Under the pieces are notes generated by a model. The model did no database searches. It had not been told where the DNA came from and saw nothing but the letters and a program-made list of their open reading frames with translations. Below, piece after piece: positions 44,843-53,866 of a stretch of DNA of 64,000 nucleotides. The stretch covers positions 284,114 to 348,113 of the forward strand of contig NZ_NRGS01000005.1 in assembly GCF_002332425.1 (NCBI RefSeq). Reading direction: 5' to 3'. How positions within the stretch are numbered: position 1 is the first letter of the stretch; every line of letters starts with the position of its first letter. Position numbers and translations under genes: made by a program. This DNA comes from Brachybacterium alimentarium. GTDB lineage: Bacteria; Actinomycetota; Actinomycetes; Actinomycetales; Dermabacteraceae.

Positions 44843-46138
44843 TCATACGATGGTCAGCGACCGCAGCGCGCGGTGGACCTCCCACACGAAGTCCGCTGTC
44901 GACTGGCTCTTGCGTGGTGCGACCGCGTAGGTCTCCTCGGCACGGTCCGTGGAGGCTTCGCGGGTGACGCGCGGGATGAGGTTGCTCCAGTCGCGGTCAC
45001 CGCCCACCCAGATCCGGTACAGCGTGCCGCTGTCGTCCCCGCGGCGCTGCAGGCGCAGGCTCAGAGTGGTCGAGGACAAGGCGGGCTGGCGCCGGGCCGG
45101 GGCCAGATCGAAGCCGCGATCCCGCAGCAGCAGGGGGTTGAAGATCGCCCACAGCAGCAGGCGCGCCCCCTCGACCTCGGGGGAGGCCGCCGTGCCGATC
45201 AGCTCGCCCAGATCGGGCAGGCCGGAGTTCTCACTGCGCCAGGCGCTGCGGCGATCGAGAACGGCGAGACGCTCGCGGGCGGCGTCGAGCTCCTCCTCGC
45301 TCTCGAGCAGACCGATCCCCAGTGGGATCGGTGTCGACCCGGTGCGCACCAGGTGCACGGGGGAGCCGTGCTCGACCTCGCTGAACTCGAGGCCCGTGCG
45401 AGTCCGGCTGACCCCGGCCTGGAGATGGGCCTCGGTCTGGCCACGACGGGTGGAGAAGCGGGGGCTCGCGCCGAGCACGGTACGGCTGGCCTGGTGGAGC
45501 ACGTCGAGGTGGGCGCGGAACTCGCGGGCGGTGCGGGTCTTGGTGAGCAGACGTTTGGGCTCGACGGGGAACTGCACGAGCGGTCGGCCTGCGTTCTCGC
45601 CCACCTCGCCGATCGTCGCCCACAGGTGCGCATGTCCCGGATCCGCCTTGGGCATCCGTCGGCCCAGCCGTCTCCAGCTGGTGACCACGACCCCCTCGGG
45701 CACCTGCCCATCGAGGTCTGAGTAATCGCTGCGGCGCGAGACCGCGAGGAGGAGGTGGTGCGGGGAGGTGCCGAGGGCGCCGCGCATGGCCCGCAGCTCC
45801 TTGGTGCTGAACGGCCCGCCCACTCGCAGGGCGACAGCGAGGCTGGCGCTGTCATCGGATTCGGAGCTGGTGGGCAGCATCTCCGCGAGCAGATCGGGGG
45901 AGACCCGGCGCAGCCGCGGCGAGGCCACGATGCTGCCGGTGGTGTGGTCGGTGCGGGCGATGGTGTGCAGGAAGGCATCACGGCTGCGCGGGGACATCAG
46001 GACGAATTCGAGCATGTTGCGCAGGATCACCTCGACCCGGGTGTGCTGCTCGGCGGAGGCCTCGAGGTCCGGGGAGCTCATCGATCGGTCCACGGCGTAG
46101 GTCAGCATCTGGCCGACGGTGGCGTACGAGCGGGCCAT
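44843..46138 (-). CDS. Unrecognised 431-residue protein
   Basis: I do not recognise this protein. It is soluble, without signal or membrane segments, mixed alpha/beta, with conserved-looking hydrophobic strands (HHLLLAVSRRS, GARLLLWAIFNPLLL, LYRIWVGGDRDWSNLIPRV). The N-terminus is helical and rich in Arg and Ser. Codon use and GC bias match its neighbours, so it is a real gene rather than a chance frame. It stands between an ABC exporter operon and lplA, all on the minus strand, with a 130-base gap upstream and the 19-bp repeat array downstream. Confidence 0.6.
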   Translation of the reverse strand: MARSYATVGQMLTYAVDRSMSSPDLEASAEQHTRVEVILRNMLEFVLMSPRSRDAFLHTIARTDHTTGSIVASPRLRRVSPDLLAEMLPTSSESDDSASLAVALRVGGPFSTKELRAMRGALGTSPHHLLLAVSRRSDYSDLDGQVPEGVVVTSWRRLGRRMPKADPGHAHLWATIGEVGENAGRPLVQFPVEPKRLLTKTRTAREFRAHLDVLHQASRTVLGASPRFSTRRGQTEAHLQAGVSRTRTGLEFSEVEHGSPVHLVRTGSTPIPLGIGLLESEEELDAARERLAVLDRRSAWRSENSGLPDLGELIGTAASPEVEGARLLLWAIFNPLLLRDRGFDLAPARRQPALSSTTLSLRLQRRGDDSGTLYRIWVGGDRDWSNLIPRVTREASTDRAEETYAVAPRKSQSTADFVWEVHRALRSLTIV

Positions 46139-46268
46139 GATCCTCCGTTCCGACCGGTGGGCAAGACACGGTTCCGGGTGCGCGATAGTCGGCCATTATC
46201 ACTCGCCCAGGTCGGTCATCACCGCAGGTAGGGACTGGCGGGCGTGTCGCACTGCGAGATGCGAGGGG

Positions 46269-47375
46269 CTATGCCCGTCCCGGGCGTGCCCCGTGCGTGT
46301 AGATCTGCCGCACCAGGTCCTCGATCGCGGGCTCGGTGAGGGAGAGGTCCCGCACGTCCGCCTCGGAGCTGATCGCGGACAGCAGCGTCGGGACGGTCAG
46401 CTCGGCACCCGCGAAGCGGATCCGGTGACGGATCCCGTCGGCCTCGCTCACCGAGGTGGTCGAGGCGCCGGGCAGGGTCAGCATGTCGACCGGTTCGGCC
46501 AGGTCCACGATCAGCTCGCGGGGCGCGCCGAGATGCTGCCGGAACGTCTCCAGGGCGCCGTCGTACGCGACCGTCCCGGAGTTGACCACGACGATCCGCT
46601 CGCACAGTCGTTCCACGTCGTTCATGTCGTGCGTCGTGAGGAAGAGCGTCGTCCCCCGCTCGGCGCGATCCTCGCGCAGGAAGCGGCGCAGCCCTTCCTT
46701 GGAGACCATGTCGAGCCCGATCGTCGGCTCATCGAGCACGACCAGGCGCGGGGAGTGCAGCAGTGCGGCCGCGACCTCGCCGCGCATGCGCTGGCCGAGC
46801 GAGAGCTGGCGCACCGGCCGCCCCAGGAACGGCCCGAGGTCCAGGCCGTCGACGAGGCGTGCCAGCCGCTCGTCGCGCCGGCGATCGGTGAGGCGGTGCA
46901 TCGAGCCGAGGATCCTGTAGCTGTCGCGCAGTGGGAGGTCCCACCAGAGCTGTGAGCGCTGGCCGAAGACCACCCCGATCTCCCGAGCCAGGTGGCGCCG
47001 TTCGGGGACGGGGTCCCTGCCCAGCACACGCAGGCTGCCGGAGCTGGGCCGGAGGATCCCGGTCATCATCTTGATCGTCGTCGACTTCCCGGCACCGTTC
47101 GCGCCGACGAAGCCCACCGCCTCACCGGGGGCGATCGCCAACGAGATCTCGTCGACTGCTCGCACTGTCTGCCGGCGTCGACGACGGGCCCCGGGGACGG
47201 GAGCGCGCACGACGTAGTCGCGACGCAGGCCGCGGAGCTCGATCACGGGGCCGTCGGCAGGTGCGGGGCCTTCGGTCGGCGCGCGGCCGTCGGCTGATGC
47301 GGGGCCGTCGGCTGATGCGCGTCCGCCGGACGTTGCCTCGGCAGGGTTCTCGGGCGTCGTGCTGGGCATGGTCAT
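46269..47375 (-). CDS. ABC-2 type exporter ATP-binding protein
   Basis: ATPase of 368 residues. After an Ala/Asp/Gly/Pro-rich N-terminus with repeated ADGPASADG-type units (about 18-42) comes the domain: Walker A GANGAGKST, a Q-loop VFGQRSQLWWDLP, signature LSLGQRMRGE, Walker B LVVLDEPTIGLD, switch His in TTHDMNDVE. The QRSQLWWDLP motif is typical of the ATPases paired with DUF990-like two-permease exporters. A C-terminal regulatory domain follows. The start ATG 47375 overlaps the upstream permease stop by 4 bases; ATG 47369 is possible. Confidence 0.9.
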   Translation of the reverse strand: MTMPSTTPENPAEATSGGRASADGPASADGRAPTEGPAPADGPVIELRGLRRDYVVRAPVPGARRRRRQTVRAVDEISLAIAPGEAVGFVGANGAGKSTTIKMMTGILRPSSGSLRVLGRDPVPERRHLAREIGVVFGQRSQLWWDLPLRDSYRILGSMHRLTDRRRDERLARLVDGLDLGPFLGRPVRQLSLGQRMRGEVAAALLHSPRLVVLDEPTIGLDMVSKEGLRRFLREDRAERGTTLFLTTHDMNDVERLCERIVVVNSGTVAYDGALETFRQHLGAPRELIVDLAEPVDMLTLPGASTTSVSEADGIRHRIRFAGAELTVPTLLSAISSEADVRDLSLTEPAIEDLVRQIYTHGARPGRA

Positions 47376-48214
47376 CCACCTGCTCCTGTATATCTGCGGA
47401 CCCCCGCGCGCCAGAGCAGGCCGGCCACGATCCAGACGAGGACCGCGGCGGGCAGACCCATCCAGCCGGCCCAGGACGGGACCAGCGCAGGCCCGGGCAT
47501 CTCCAGCAGCGCGAGGGTGGGGGCGTAGGCGATCAGCGTCGCCGGTACGACGAAGGTGAAGAAGGCGCGCATCGGCAGGGCGAAGACGGCGCCGGGTGTG
47601 GTGGCGACGTAGTTGCTGCCGTAGGTGAAGGCATTGGCGAACTCGCGTCCGTCCACGAGCCAGAACTGCAGGGCGCCGGCCATCGTGAAGAGGGCTCCGA
47701 ACAGCAGCGCGCCGGCGAGGGGAGCGAGCACGGCGAGCGCGAGGGCCGACGGCGTCGGGGAGAAGCCGGCGATCGCGAGGGCGGTCCCGTACATCGCGAG
47801 TCCCACCACGATGCGTCCGATCCGGCGCAGCGACAGGTCCAGGCTCGAGATCTGCAGGAGCAGCGGCACCGGGCGGATCATCAGGGTCTCGAGCTTCCCG
47901 GATCTGATGTATGAGGACAGGTTGTCGATCTCCCCGAAGAGGAGGTCTCCGATGCCGAAGGCCAGGGCTCCGAGACCGTAGACCACGGCGACCTGGGCGA
48001 GGGTCATCCCGCCCAGCGTGCCGACCTGCGAGAGGATCACCCACAGCTCGAGGAACTCGGTGGCCACGATGAGCACCTGCCCCGCGACGTCGGTGACGAA
48101 GCTGGTGCGGAACGTGGCCTGGGACCGGATCCGCGACCCGTAGAGGGTCGCCACCATCCTGGCGCTGGACACCTGACGATCCGCCGGATCGGGGCGTCGG
48201 GAACGCTCAGCCAC
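47372..48214 (-). CDS. ABC-2 family permease (second subunit)
   Basis: Membrane protein of 280 residues with six hydrophobic segments. The SFVTDVAGQVLIVATEFLELWVI first helix and the FGEIDNLSSYIRSGKLETLMIRP cytoplasmic loop are typical of the two-permease ABC-2 (DUF990-like) exporters. It overlaps its partner permease by 8 bases and the ATPase by 4. Exported substrate is unknown. Confidence 0.87.
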   Translation of the reverse strand: MAERSRRPDPADRQVSSARMVATLYGSRIRSQATFRTSFVTDVAGQVLIVATEFLELWVILSQVGTLGGMTLAQVAVVYGLGALAFGIGDLLFGEIDNLSSYIRSGKLETLMIRPVPLLLQISSLDLSLRRIGRIVVGLAMYGTALAIAGFSPTPSALALAVLAPLAGALLFGALFTMAGALQFWLVDGREFANAFTYGSNYVATTPGAVFALPMRAFFTFVVPATLIAYAPTLALLEMPGPALVPSWAGWMGLPAAVLVWIVAGLLWRAGVRRYTGAGG

Positions 48215-49001
48215 CCTGCACCTCCACGCTCCGCACGCCGGCCCGCAGCATCAGGTGAGCCATGAGGGCGAGGACGATCAGCCAGCCCGCCTGGGTCGCC
48301 ACCAGCGGGAGCGCCTCGAGCGGAGGGACTCTGCCGGAGAGGGTGTCGATCGGGGTCTGGATCATGGAGGGGAAGGGCGTGGCGCGGGCGATCGTCAGCA
48401 ACCAGTCGGGGAACCACAGGATCGGGATGAGGAAGCCCGAGAGCAGGTTCATCACGGCGTTGTAGACGATGGTGAGACCGCGGGTCTCCAGCAGCCAGAA
48501 CGCCGCGAGGTTCACCATCATGTCCGCCAGGAACGCCACGGTGATCGCCAGCAGCAGGGAGAAGGCGCCGAGGAGGTAGGACAGCGGGCTCTCGGGCAGG
48601 GCGAGGCCGGTGACGAGTGCTCCGACGACCAGGGGAGGGATGCCCCGTCCCAGCAGCAGGAATCCGGAGCGACCCAGCTTCTGTGCGTAGTGGAGGCCGA
48701 GGAATGACGTGGGACGCAGCAGGTCGATCGCCACATCGCCCTGGTGGACACGCTGGGAGACCTCGCGGGTGCCGAAGGCCTCGATCGGGGCCAGCAGCGC
48801 CTGACCGAGCCAGACATAGGTCGCGGCCTGCGCGATCGTGTACCCGTTGAGCTCGCCGCCGGCACTGGCGATCGCCGCGAACATGATCGAGGCCCGGATG
48901 AACCCGAAGACGGTGTTGGTGAAGACCCCTGCAGCGGTCGCCATCCGGTAGGTCGAGTACTGGCGGAATGATGCCGAGGCGATCGACCAGTACGTAGGCA
49001 C
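48207..49001 (-). CDS. ABC-2 family permease (first subunit)
   Basis: Membrane protein of 264 residues, first gene of a three-gene exporter operon. Six hydrophobic segments; the loop HQGDVAIDLLRPTSFLGLHYAQKLGR corresponds to the conserved cytoplasmic loop of its partner, showing the two permeases are ancient paralogs. ATG 49001 is the best start. The operon reads permease, permease, ATPase with overlaps at each junction. Confidence 0.87.
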   Translation of the reverse strand: MPTYWSIASASFRQYSTYRMATAAGVFTNTVFGFIRASIMFAAIASAGGELNGYTIAQAATYVWLGQALLAPIEAFGTREVSQRVHQGDVAIDLLRPTSFLGLHYAQKLGRSGFLLLGRGIPPLVVGALVTGLALPESPLSYLLGAFSLLLAITVAFLADMMVNLAAFWLLETRGLTIVYNAVMNLLSGFLIPILWFPDWLLTIARATPFPSMIQTPIDTLSGRVPPLEALPLVATQAGWLIVLALMAHLMLRAGVRSVEVQGG

Positions 49002-49084
49002 TCGCGCGAGCTTAGTGGGCTGAGAAGTGCTTCACAAGGTCTGCGAGAGCCGGGATCGAGCGGTTCGGCAAGGGCTGCTGTCTG

Positions 49085-50776
49085 TCAGAAGGGCGGGTCC
49101 CCGAGGTCCTCGGGCGGGGGAGGAGCGTCGTCGAGTGCGGGATCTTCCGGTCCGCCCTCGCGGAGGAACTGGTCGATGAATCCCGATCGGTCCAGGGCAT
49201 CCAGCTCGAGGAACCATTGATAGCGGTCCCAGGAATCAGCCAGGGCCGTGGAGATGAACGGCGTGAGCAGGTCCCGTCGTGGCGCGGTCGTGATCCGGGC
49301 GCGCACCGGCGTGCCGATGGTCCAGCTGGTCGAGCCGTCATCGTTCCGCTCGGGGTCTATCAGTCGACGGGTCTTGTCATCGTGATGGCCCCAGTGGAGT
49401 CGATGAAGATTCCTGATGCTGGTCGGTCCGCCTCGCGCGGGATGGGCGTGGTCGAACTCCTCGATGTGGTCGTTCTCGGCGTCACTGCTGGTTCTTCGCG
49501 TGCAGGTCGGCACGGCGCAGACGGGATCCCGCAGCCTCAGGTGCTCGACCATCGCGACGGTGGGCCGGTACTGATCAGCAGGTAGGGGGAGGAACTCGCC
49601 GCGCGTCGGATCGGTCAGCACCCGAAACCAGACGCTCTCCTGCGCAGCGAGCTTCCGAGCCATGTCGGCCGGCAGGGGGACCACGCCGTCATAGGTGGCA
49701 GGGGCATCGGAGAGTCCCATCAGGGTGAGCACCGGCACGACCACGTTGATGCGGTGCGCCGGTGCCGGGACATGCACGCCGCCGGTGTCCAGGACGGACC
49801 GGGTGATCACGGCGTATCGCAGTTCCGCCAGTGTCATCGCGGACAGTTCACGGGCGACGTCGCCATCGAGGTCGAACGGGATCGGAGTGCCATCCTCGAG
49901 CGCGTGGCGCTGCTGCGCCTGGATGGCTCTTGCCGCAGCGTCCAGACGCTGGGCGAGGGCGTGGATCTCGGGGATCGGTCCGGTGATGCGGAGGCAGGCC
50001 GTGCCGTCATCGACGGGAGAGCATTCCAGCGCCACGTCGCGCGTCTCCTCGGGGCGGGTGCGTGCCCCGTCGGCGTCGTACCAGGAGCGCAGCAGACGCA
50101 ATTCGTCGTAGAACCGCTCCGCGGGAATGGACGACAAGTCCCATTCGGAAATGATTTCGTCGAATTCGGAACGTTGGTCGATCGTCAGATCTCGCGCATT
50201 GCGGATAATCCGGTCGAACCATTCCGTCGGAATGTCGCCCTGGGAGAGGCGGGCGAAAGTGGCCGGAAGCCCGTCGACGGCGAGATGGGCATCCTGCAGC
50301 AGGCGCGTGGCTCGGGACGTGGTGGTGCGCAGGGCGATCGCGACGGCGAGATCCGATTCGGCTCGGTCGTCTGCCAGGCCGTCATCGTCACGATCGACCC
50401 AGAAGGCCGAGGCCTGGGCGAGCAGGGCGGCTCGGTCCCGTGATGCGGCACGCTGCATCTCCAACAGACGCTCTGCAGATGCGGCCGCGGCTGGCCTGGA
50501 CGTGAGCTTGCCACGCTTGACCAGTGATTCTCTGGTCAGTCGAGTGCGGGCGTTGACCGGGCGGCGAGGAGCGCGGCGAGTCGTCGTGCGTCGTGCGGTG
50601 CCACGCGGATCGCGGCCCGTGCTGAAGGCCGATGCGGGGGCGGAGGTGTCGATCGGGCCGACAGGTGATGCGGCAGATGGGGGCGTGCGGGATGCTGAGT
50701 CGTCGACGGGGGTGGACCGTGGTGCGGCAGGGCGCTCTGCAGAAATTGTCCTCACCTCCTTATCGATCAGCCTCAC
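49085..50776 (-). CDS. DUF222/HNH endonuclease-like protein
   Basis: Protein of up to 563 residues. A DUF222 helical region (about 130-390) precedes a C-terminal HNH motif: CAVPTCTRRTSSDAENDHIEEFDHA, then NLHRLHWGHHDDKT, with paired cysteines and His. These proteins are multi-copy and repeat-like in actinobacteria (13E12 family of mycobacteria); the role is unknown. The start is puzzling. GTG 50776 has no ribosome site, while a perfect AAGGAGGTGA lies inside the frame (50753-50762), 5 bases before an in-frame ATT (50745-50747). If ATT is the start the protein has 553 residues. A TATAGAAT -10 (50852-50859) is found upstream. Confidence 0.82.
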   Translation of the reverse strand: MRLIDKEVRTISAERPAAPRSTPVDDSASRTPPSAASPVGPIDTSAPASAFSTGRDPRGTARRTTTRRAPRRPVNARTRLTRESLVKRGKLTSRPAAAASAERLLEMQRAASRDRAALLAQASAFWVDRDDDGLADDRAESDLAVAIALRTTTSRATRLLQDAHLAVDGLPATFARLSQGDIPTEWFDRIIRNARDLTIDQRSEFDEIISEWDLSSIPAERFYDELRLLRSWYDADGARTRPEETRDVALECSPVDDGTACLRITGPIPEIHALAQRLDAAARAIQAQQRHALEDGTPIPFDLDGDVARELSAMTLAELRYAVITRSVLDTGGVHVPAPAHRINVVVPVLTLMGLSDAPATYDGVVPLPADMARKLAAQESVWFRVLTDPTRGEFLPLPADQYRPTVAMVEHLRLRDPVCAVPTCTRRTSSDAENDHIEEFDHAHPARGGPTSIRNLHRLHWGHHDDKTRRLIDPERNDDGSTSWTIGTPVRARITTAPRRDLLTPFISTALADSWDRYQWFLELDALDRSGFIDQFLREGGPEDPALDDAPPPPEDLGDPPF

Positions 50777-51109
50777 GGATGTTCGACGCGCCTCAGAGCA
50801 TTCTGATGAGTGTCAAATAAGCATCTGAGTGGCGCCCTCTGATGTCTCTCGATTCTATAGCGTGGGCCTCGCGGGAACAAGACTTTGGGCTGATTTGGGG
50901 AAAGGTGTGGATAACCCGTATGTGTGGAGGAAAGGTCGCGACATGTGTGCGCGGGTGGTCGTGGCGGTCGGGTCAGCAGGCCGGGCCGACGGTGCGGGCG
51001 GCCTGATCGGGCGGCTCGCCCGGCCCGGTTCGAGGCGCTGCGGCGCGGCGCGGCCTTCGATCCGTCTACGCTGTGGCGGTCCCCGCCCCCGTACAGGAAC
51101 CGGACCCCC
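50777..51109. other. Divergent promoter region of HNH gene and symporter
   Basis: About 330 bases, AT-richer than the surroundings. On the minus strand TATAGAAT (50852-50859) with TTGTTC (50875-50880) makes a candidate promoter for the HNH gene. Toward the symporter I see no clear promoter; AGGAA at 51095-51099 is the probable ribosome site. No open frame looks real. Confidence 0.4.
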
Positions 51110-52378
51110 ATGAACAGCGCTGCCCGATCTCTGGACGGTGAGCGCGCGACCAGCGCTGCTCCCGTCCCTCGCCGTCCCCGTTTCGGGCTCCTGCCGCGGA
51201 TCCTCGTGGCCATCGTGCTCGGAATCCTGCTCGGGCTCGTGATGCCCGAGGCCGTCGCCCGGGTCTTCACGACCTTCAACGGACTGTTCTCCGGATTCCT
51301 CGGGTTCCTCATCCCGCTGATCATCGTGGGGCTGGTGACGCCGGCGATCGGCGAGCTCGGCAGCGGTGCGGGGAAGATGCTGGCTGCGACCGCTGGGATC
51401 GCGTACCTGTCGACAGTCCTGTGCGGCATGTTCGCGCTCGGCCTGTCGCTGCTCCTGCTGCCGATGATGCTGAACGGAGAGAGCATCGGCTCGCTCGAGA
51501 ACCCGGAGGATTCTGCGATCGCGGCGTACTTCGAGGTCGAGGTCCCGCCGGTGTTCGACGTGATGACGGCGCTGATCCTGTCCTTCTGCCTGGGGATCGG
51601 CCTGACCCTGGTGAAGCGAGGTGCGCTGCAGGAGTCCTTCGAGCAGCTGCGCACCATCATCGTGCGGATCATCGAGGCGATCATCATCCCGCTGCTGCCG
51701 ATCTACATCTTCGGCATGTTCCTCGGGCTGACCATGAACGGTCAGATCTGGACCGTGATCGGCACCTTCCTCGCCGTGATCCTGCTGGTGTTCGCCATGA
51801 CCGTGGTGGTGCTCCTGGGGCAGTACGGCGTGGCCGGCTGGGCGATGGGCCGCAATCCGTTCAAGATGCTCTGGACCATGCTCCCGGCGTACATGACGGC
51901 GCTGGGCACCAGTTCGTCGGCCGCGACGATCCCGGTGACCACGGAATGCGCGAAGCGCAACGGGATCCCCGATGCGATCGCCGACTTCGTGGTGCCGCTG
52001 TGCGCCACGATCCACCTGGCCGGGTCGACGCTGAAGATCACCACCTTCGCCGTGGCGATCATGATCGTCACCGGTATGCCGCTGAACGTGGGTGCCCTGG
52101 TGGGCTTCGTATTCATGCTGGGTGTCGTGATGATCGCGGCGCCGGGCGTGCCGGGTGGCGCGATCATGGCGGCAGCAGGCGTGCTGTCCTCGATCCTCGG
52201 GTTCGGCGAAGCCGCCGTCGGTCTCATGATCGCGGCGTACATCGCGATCGATTCCTTCGGCACCGCTACCAATGTCACCGGCGACGGAGCGATCGCCGCG
52301 GTGATGACGAAACTGTCGAAGGGGCGCGTCTCCGGCGACCTCGAGGTGGCGGGTGAGACGCAGTTGCAGGGCGTCTGA
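51110..52378 (+). CDS. Dicarboxylate/amino acid:cation symporter
   Basis: Sodium- or proton-coupled importer of the DAACS family, 422 residues. Eight helices and two re-entrant hairpins are recognisable: the SSS hairpin ALGTSSSAATIPVTTECAKRNGI, the TLPLC-like VPLCATIHLAGST, the APGVPGGAI hairpin 2, and the substrate/cation motif DSFGTATNVTGDG (NxxxD variant). It probably takes up C4-dicarboxylates or acidic amino acids. ATG 51110 chosen for its AGGAA and because the frame upstream is Arg-rich and not family-like. Confidence 0.92.
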   Translation: MNSAARSLDGERATSAAPVPRRPRFGLLPRILVAIVLGILLGLVMPEAVARVFTTFNGLFSGFLGFLIPLIIVGLVTPAIGELGSGAGKMLAATAGIAYLSTVLCGMFALGLSLLLLPMMLNGESIGSLENPEDSAIAAYFEVEVPPVFDVMTALILSFCLGIGLTLVKRGALQESFEQLRTIIVRIIEAIIIPLLPIYIFGMFLGLTMNGQIWTVIGTFLAVILLVFAMTVVVLLGQYGVAGWAMGRNPFKMLWTMLPAYMTALGTSSSAATIPVTTECAKRNGIPDAIADFVVPLCATIHLAGSTLKITTFAVAIMIVTGMPLNVGALVGFVFMLGVVMIAAPGVPGGAIMAAAGVLSSILGFGEAAVGLMIAAYIAIDSFGTATNVTGDGAIAAVMTKLSKGRVSGDLEVAGETQLQGV

Positions 52379-52416
52379 GCTCTCCCGCAGTGCCGACGAT
52401 CTATGCGACACTGAAC

Positions 52417-52436
52417 ATATGAACACTTCTTCAGAT
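52417..52436 (+). promoter_or_regulatory. Candidate ArsR-type operator at the arsR start
   Basis: ATATGAA (52417-52423) and TTCAGAT (52430-52436) form an inverted repeat with one mismatch and a 6-base spacer. It covers the start codon of the ArsR-family gene. The shape fits sites of metal-sensing ArsR repressors such as NmtR and CzrA, suggesting self-control. Confidence 0.4.
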
Positions 52437-52901
52437 GTGCGTGAGGTGATCGCATCCGGCCCGCTCGACACCCACGCACGGGTCGAACCGGCCGCGGCGA
52501 TCAGCGCCGCATCCCGCCTCGCCGAGCATCTCGAGGAGGTGCGCGGCAGGCTCCCGGGGTCGTCCGCGATGGCCGACCTGGCTGATGTCTTCTCCCTGCT
52601 CGGCGACCCGTCGCGGTTGGGACTGCTGATCGCGCTGCTCGAGGAGGAGCTGTGCGTGAGCGACCTTGCACAGGTCACCCAGCACTCCGAATCCTCGGTC
52701 TCCCATGCGCTCAAGCTGCTGCGCGCGCACCGCATCGTCGCTGTGCGCCGCGCCGGCAGGAGGGCGTTCTATCGGCTCGATGACCCGCATGTGCGGCTGC
52801 TGCTGGAGCTCGCGATCTCCCACGCCGCCCACAGCGACATGCAGCACCCGGAACGGGAGCCGGAGGAGTCGAGGGAGCTGGGAGAGCAGGAGGCGTCATG
52901 A
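52419..52901 (+). CDS. ArsR-family metal-responsive repressor
   Basis: Winged-helix repressor of 160 residues. The helix-turn-helix is FSLLGDPSRLGLLIALLEEELCVSDLAQVTQHSESSVSHALKLLRAHRIV, and the wing is VRRAGRRAFYRLDD. The C-terminal helix has His residues (LELAISHAAHSDMQHPE) that may bind Zn or Ni/Co at the alpha5 site. It overlaps the CDF transporter gene by 4 bases, so it most likely controls its own operon by metal. ATG 52419 chosen; the upstream in-frame sequence is Arg/Ser-rich. Confidence 0.9.
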   Translation: MNTSSDVREVIASGPLDTHARVEPAAAISAASRLAEHLEEVRGRLPGSSAMADLADVFSLLGDPSRLGLLIALLEEELCVSDLAQVTQHSESSVSHALKLLRAHRIVAVRRAGRRAFYRLDDPHVRLLLELAISHAAHSDMQHPEREPEESRELGEQEAS

Positions 52902-53809
52902 CGCACGGTCATGGCTCGGTCCCGGCCGCCGGGCACGCCGGCGCTGCTCATCGCTGGCGCCTCGCCGTCGCCGTCGCGCTGATCGGTGTCTTCTTCGTCG
53001 TTGAGCTGATCGCCGGGCTGCTGTCCGGATCCCTCGCGCTCATCTCGGACGCCGGCCACATGGCGGCCGACGTCGTGACCCTGGCAGCGGCGCTCAGCGC
53101 GACGGTCCTCGCCGCCCGACCCGATCGCAGCGGCCGTCGCACCTTCGGCAACTATCGCCTGGAGGTGTTCGCCTCGCTGCTCGCGGTGCTGATCATGCTC
53201 GGCGTCGCGCTCTTCGTCGTGATCGGCGGAATCGGGCGCATCGGCAGCGCGGTCGAGATCGACACCGGGCCCATGCTCGTCGTGGGTGTGCTCGGCCTGA
53301 TCGTGAACCTCATCGTGCTGCGGATGCTCCAGGGCGGGGCGGGAGAGAGCCTCAACGTCAAGGGCGCCTACCTCGAGGTCCTGGCGGACACCGTCGGCTC
53401 CGTCGGAGTGGTGGTGGCGGCGCTGCTGATCAGGTGGACGGGAGCGACCTGGATCGACACGGCGGTGGCGCTCGCCGTGGGTGCGTTCATCGCGGTGCGC
53501 GCCGTGATCTTGGCGAAGGAGGTGCTGGGCGTGCTCGGTCAGTCCGCTCCCCGCGACATCGATCCGAGCCGGGTGCAGTCCGAGCTCGAGGAGATCGACG
53601 GGGTCGCCGACGTGCACGACCTGCACCTGTGGACCCTCACTTCGGGGATGGAGGTCGCCACCGTGCATCTCGTCGTCGCCCCCGGTGTGGATCCCCACCC
53701 CGTGCTCGATGCCGCCCAGGAGCTGCTCGAATCCCGGCATGGCATCGCCCATGCCACGGTGCAGACGGAGCCGACCGATCACCACGGCTGCCTCGAGATC
53801 GGGTGGTGA
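52898..53809 (+). CDS. Cation diffusion facilitator metal exporter
   Basis: Proton-coupled divalent metal exporter, ZitB/CzcD type, 303 residues. The N-terminus starts with a His-rich MTHGHG, six helices follow, with metal ligands in LISDAGHMAADVVTL (helix 2, Asp and His) and the matching GAYLEVLADTVGSVGVV (helix 5). A His-rich C-terminal cytoplasmic domain has VHDLHLWTLTSGMEVATVHLVV. Operon with the ArsR repressor (4-base overlap). Zinc is the most likely substrate; cobalt or nickel cannot be excluded. Confidence 0.93.
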   Translation: MTHGHGSVPAAGHAGAAHRWRLAVAVALIGVFFVVELIAGLLSGSLALISDAGHMAADVVTLAAALSATVLAARPDRSGRRTFGNYRLEVFASLLAVLIMLGVALFVVIGGIGRIGSAVEIDTGPMLVVGVLGLIVNLIVLRMLQGGAGESLNVKGAYLEVLADTVGSVGVVVAALLIRWTGATWIDTAVALAVGAFIAVRAVILAKEVLGVLGQSAPRDIDPSRVQSELEEIDGVADVHDLHLWTLTSGMEVATVHLVVAPGVDPHPVLDAAQELLESRHGIAHATVQTEPTDHHGCLEIGW

Positions 53810-53866
53810 GCGCCGGGTGGTGAACTCTGCCGTCCCGGGCCCGGCCCGCCCGCGTACCCTGAGGTC

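Noticed and set aside
49085-50776. HNH protein as a homing endonuclease or insertion sequence
   Set aside because: DUF222-HNH proteins are not shown to be mobile, and no flanking inverted repeats, target duplication or split host gene were seen.
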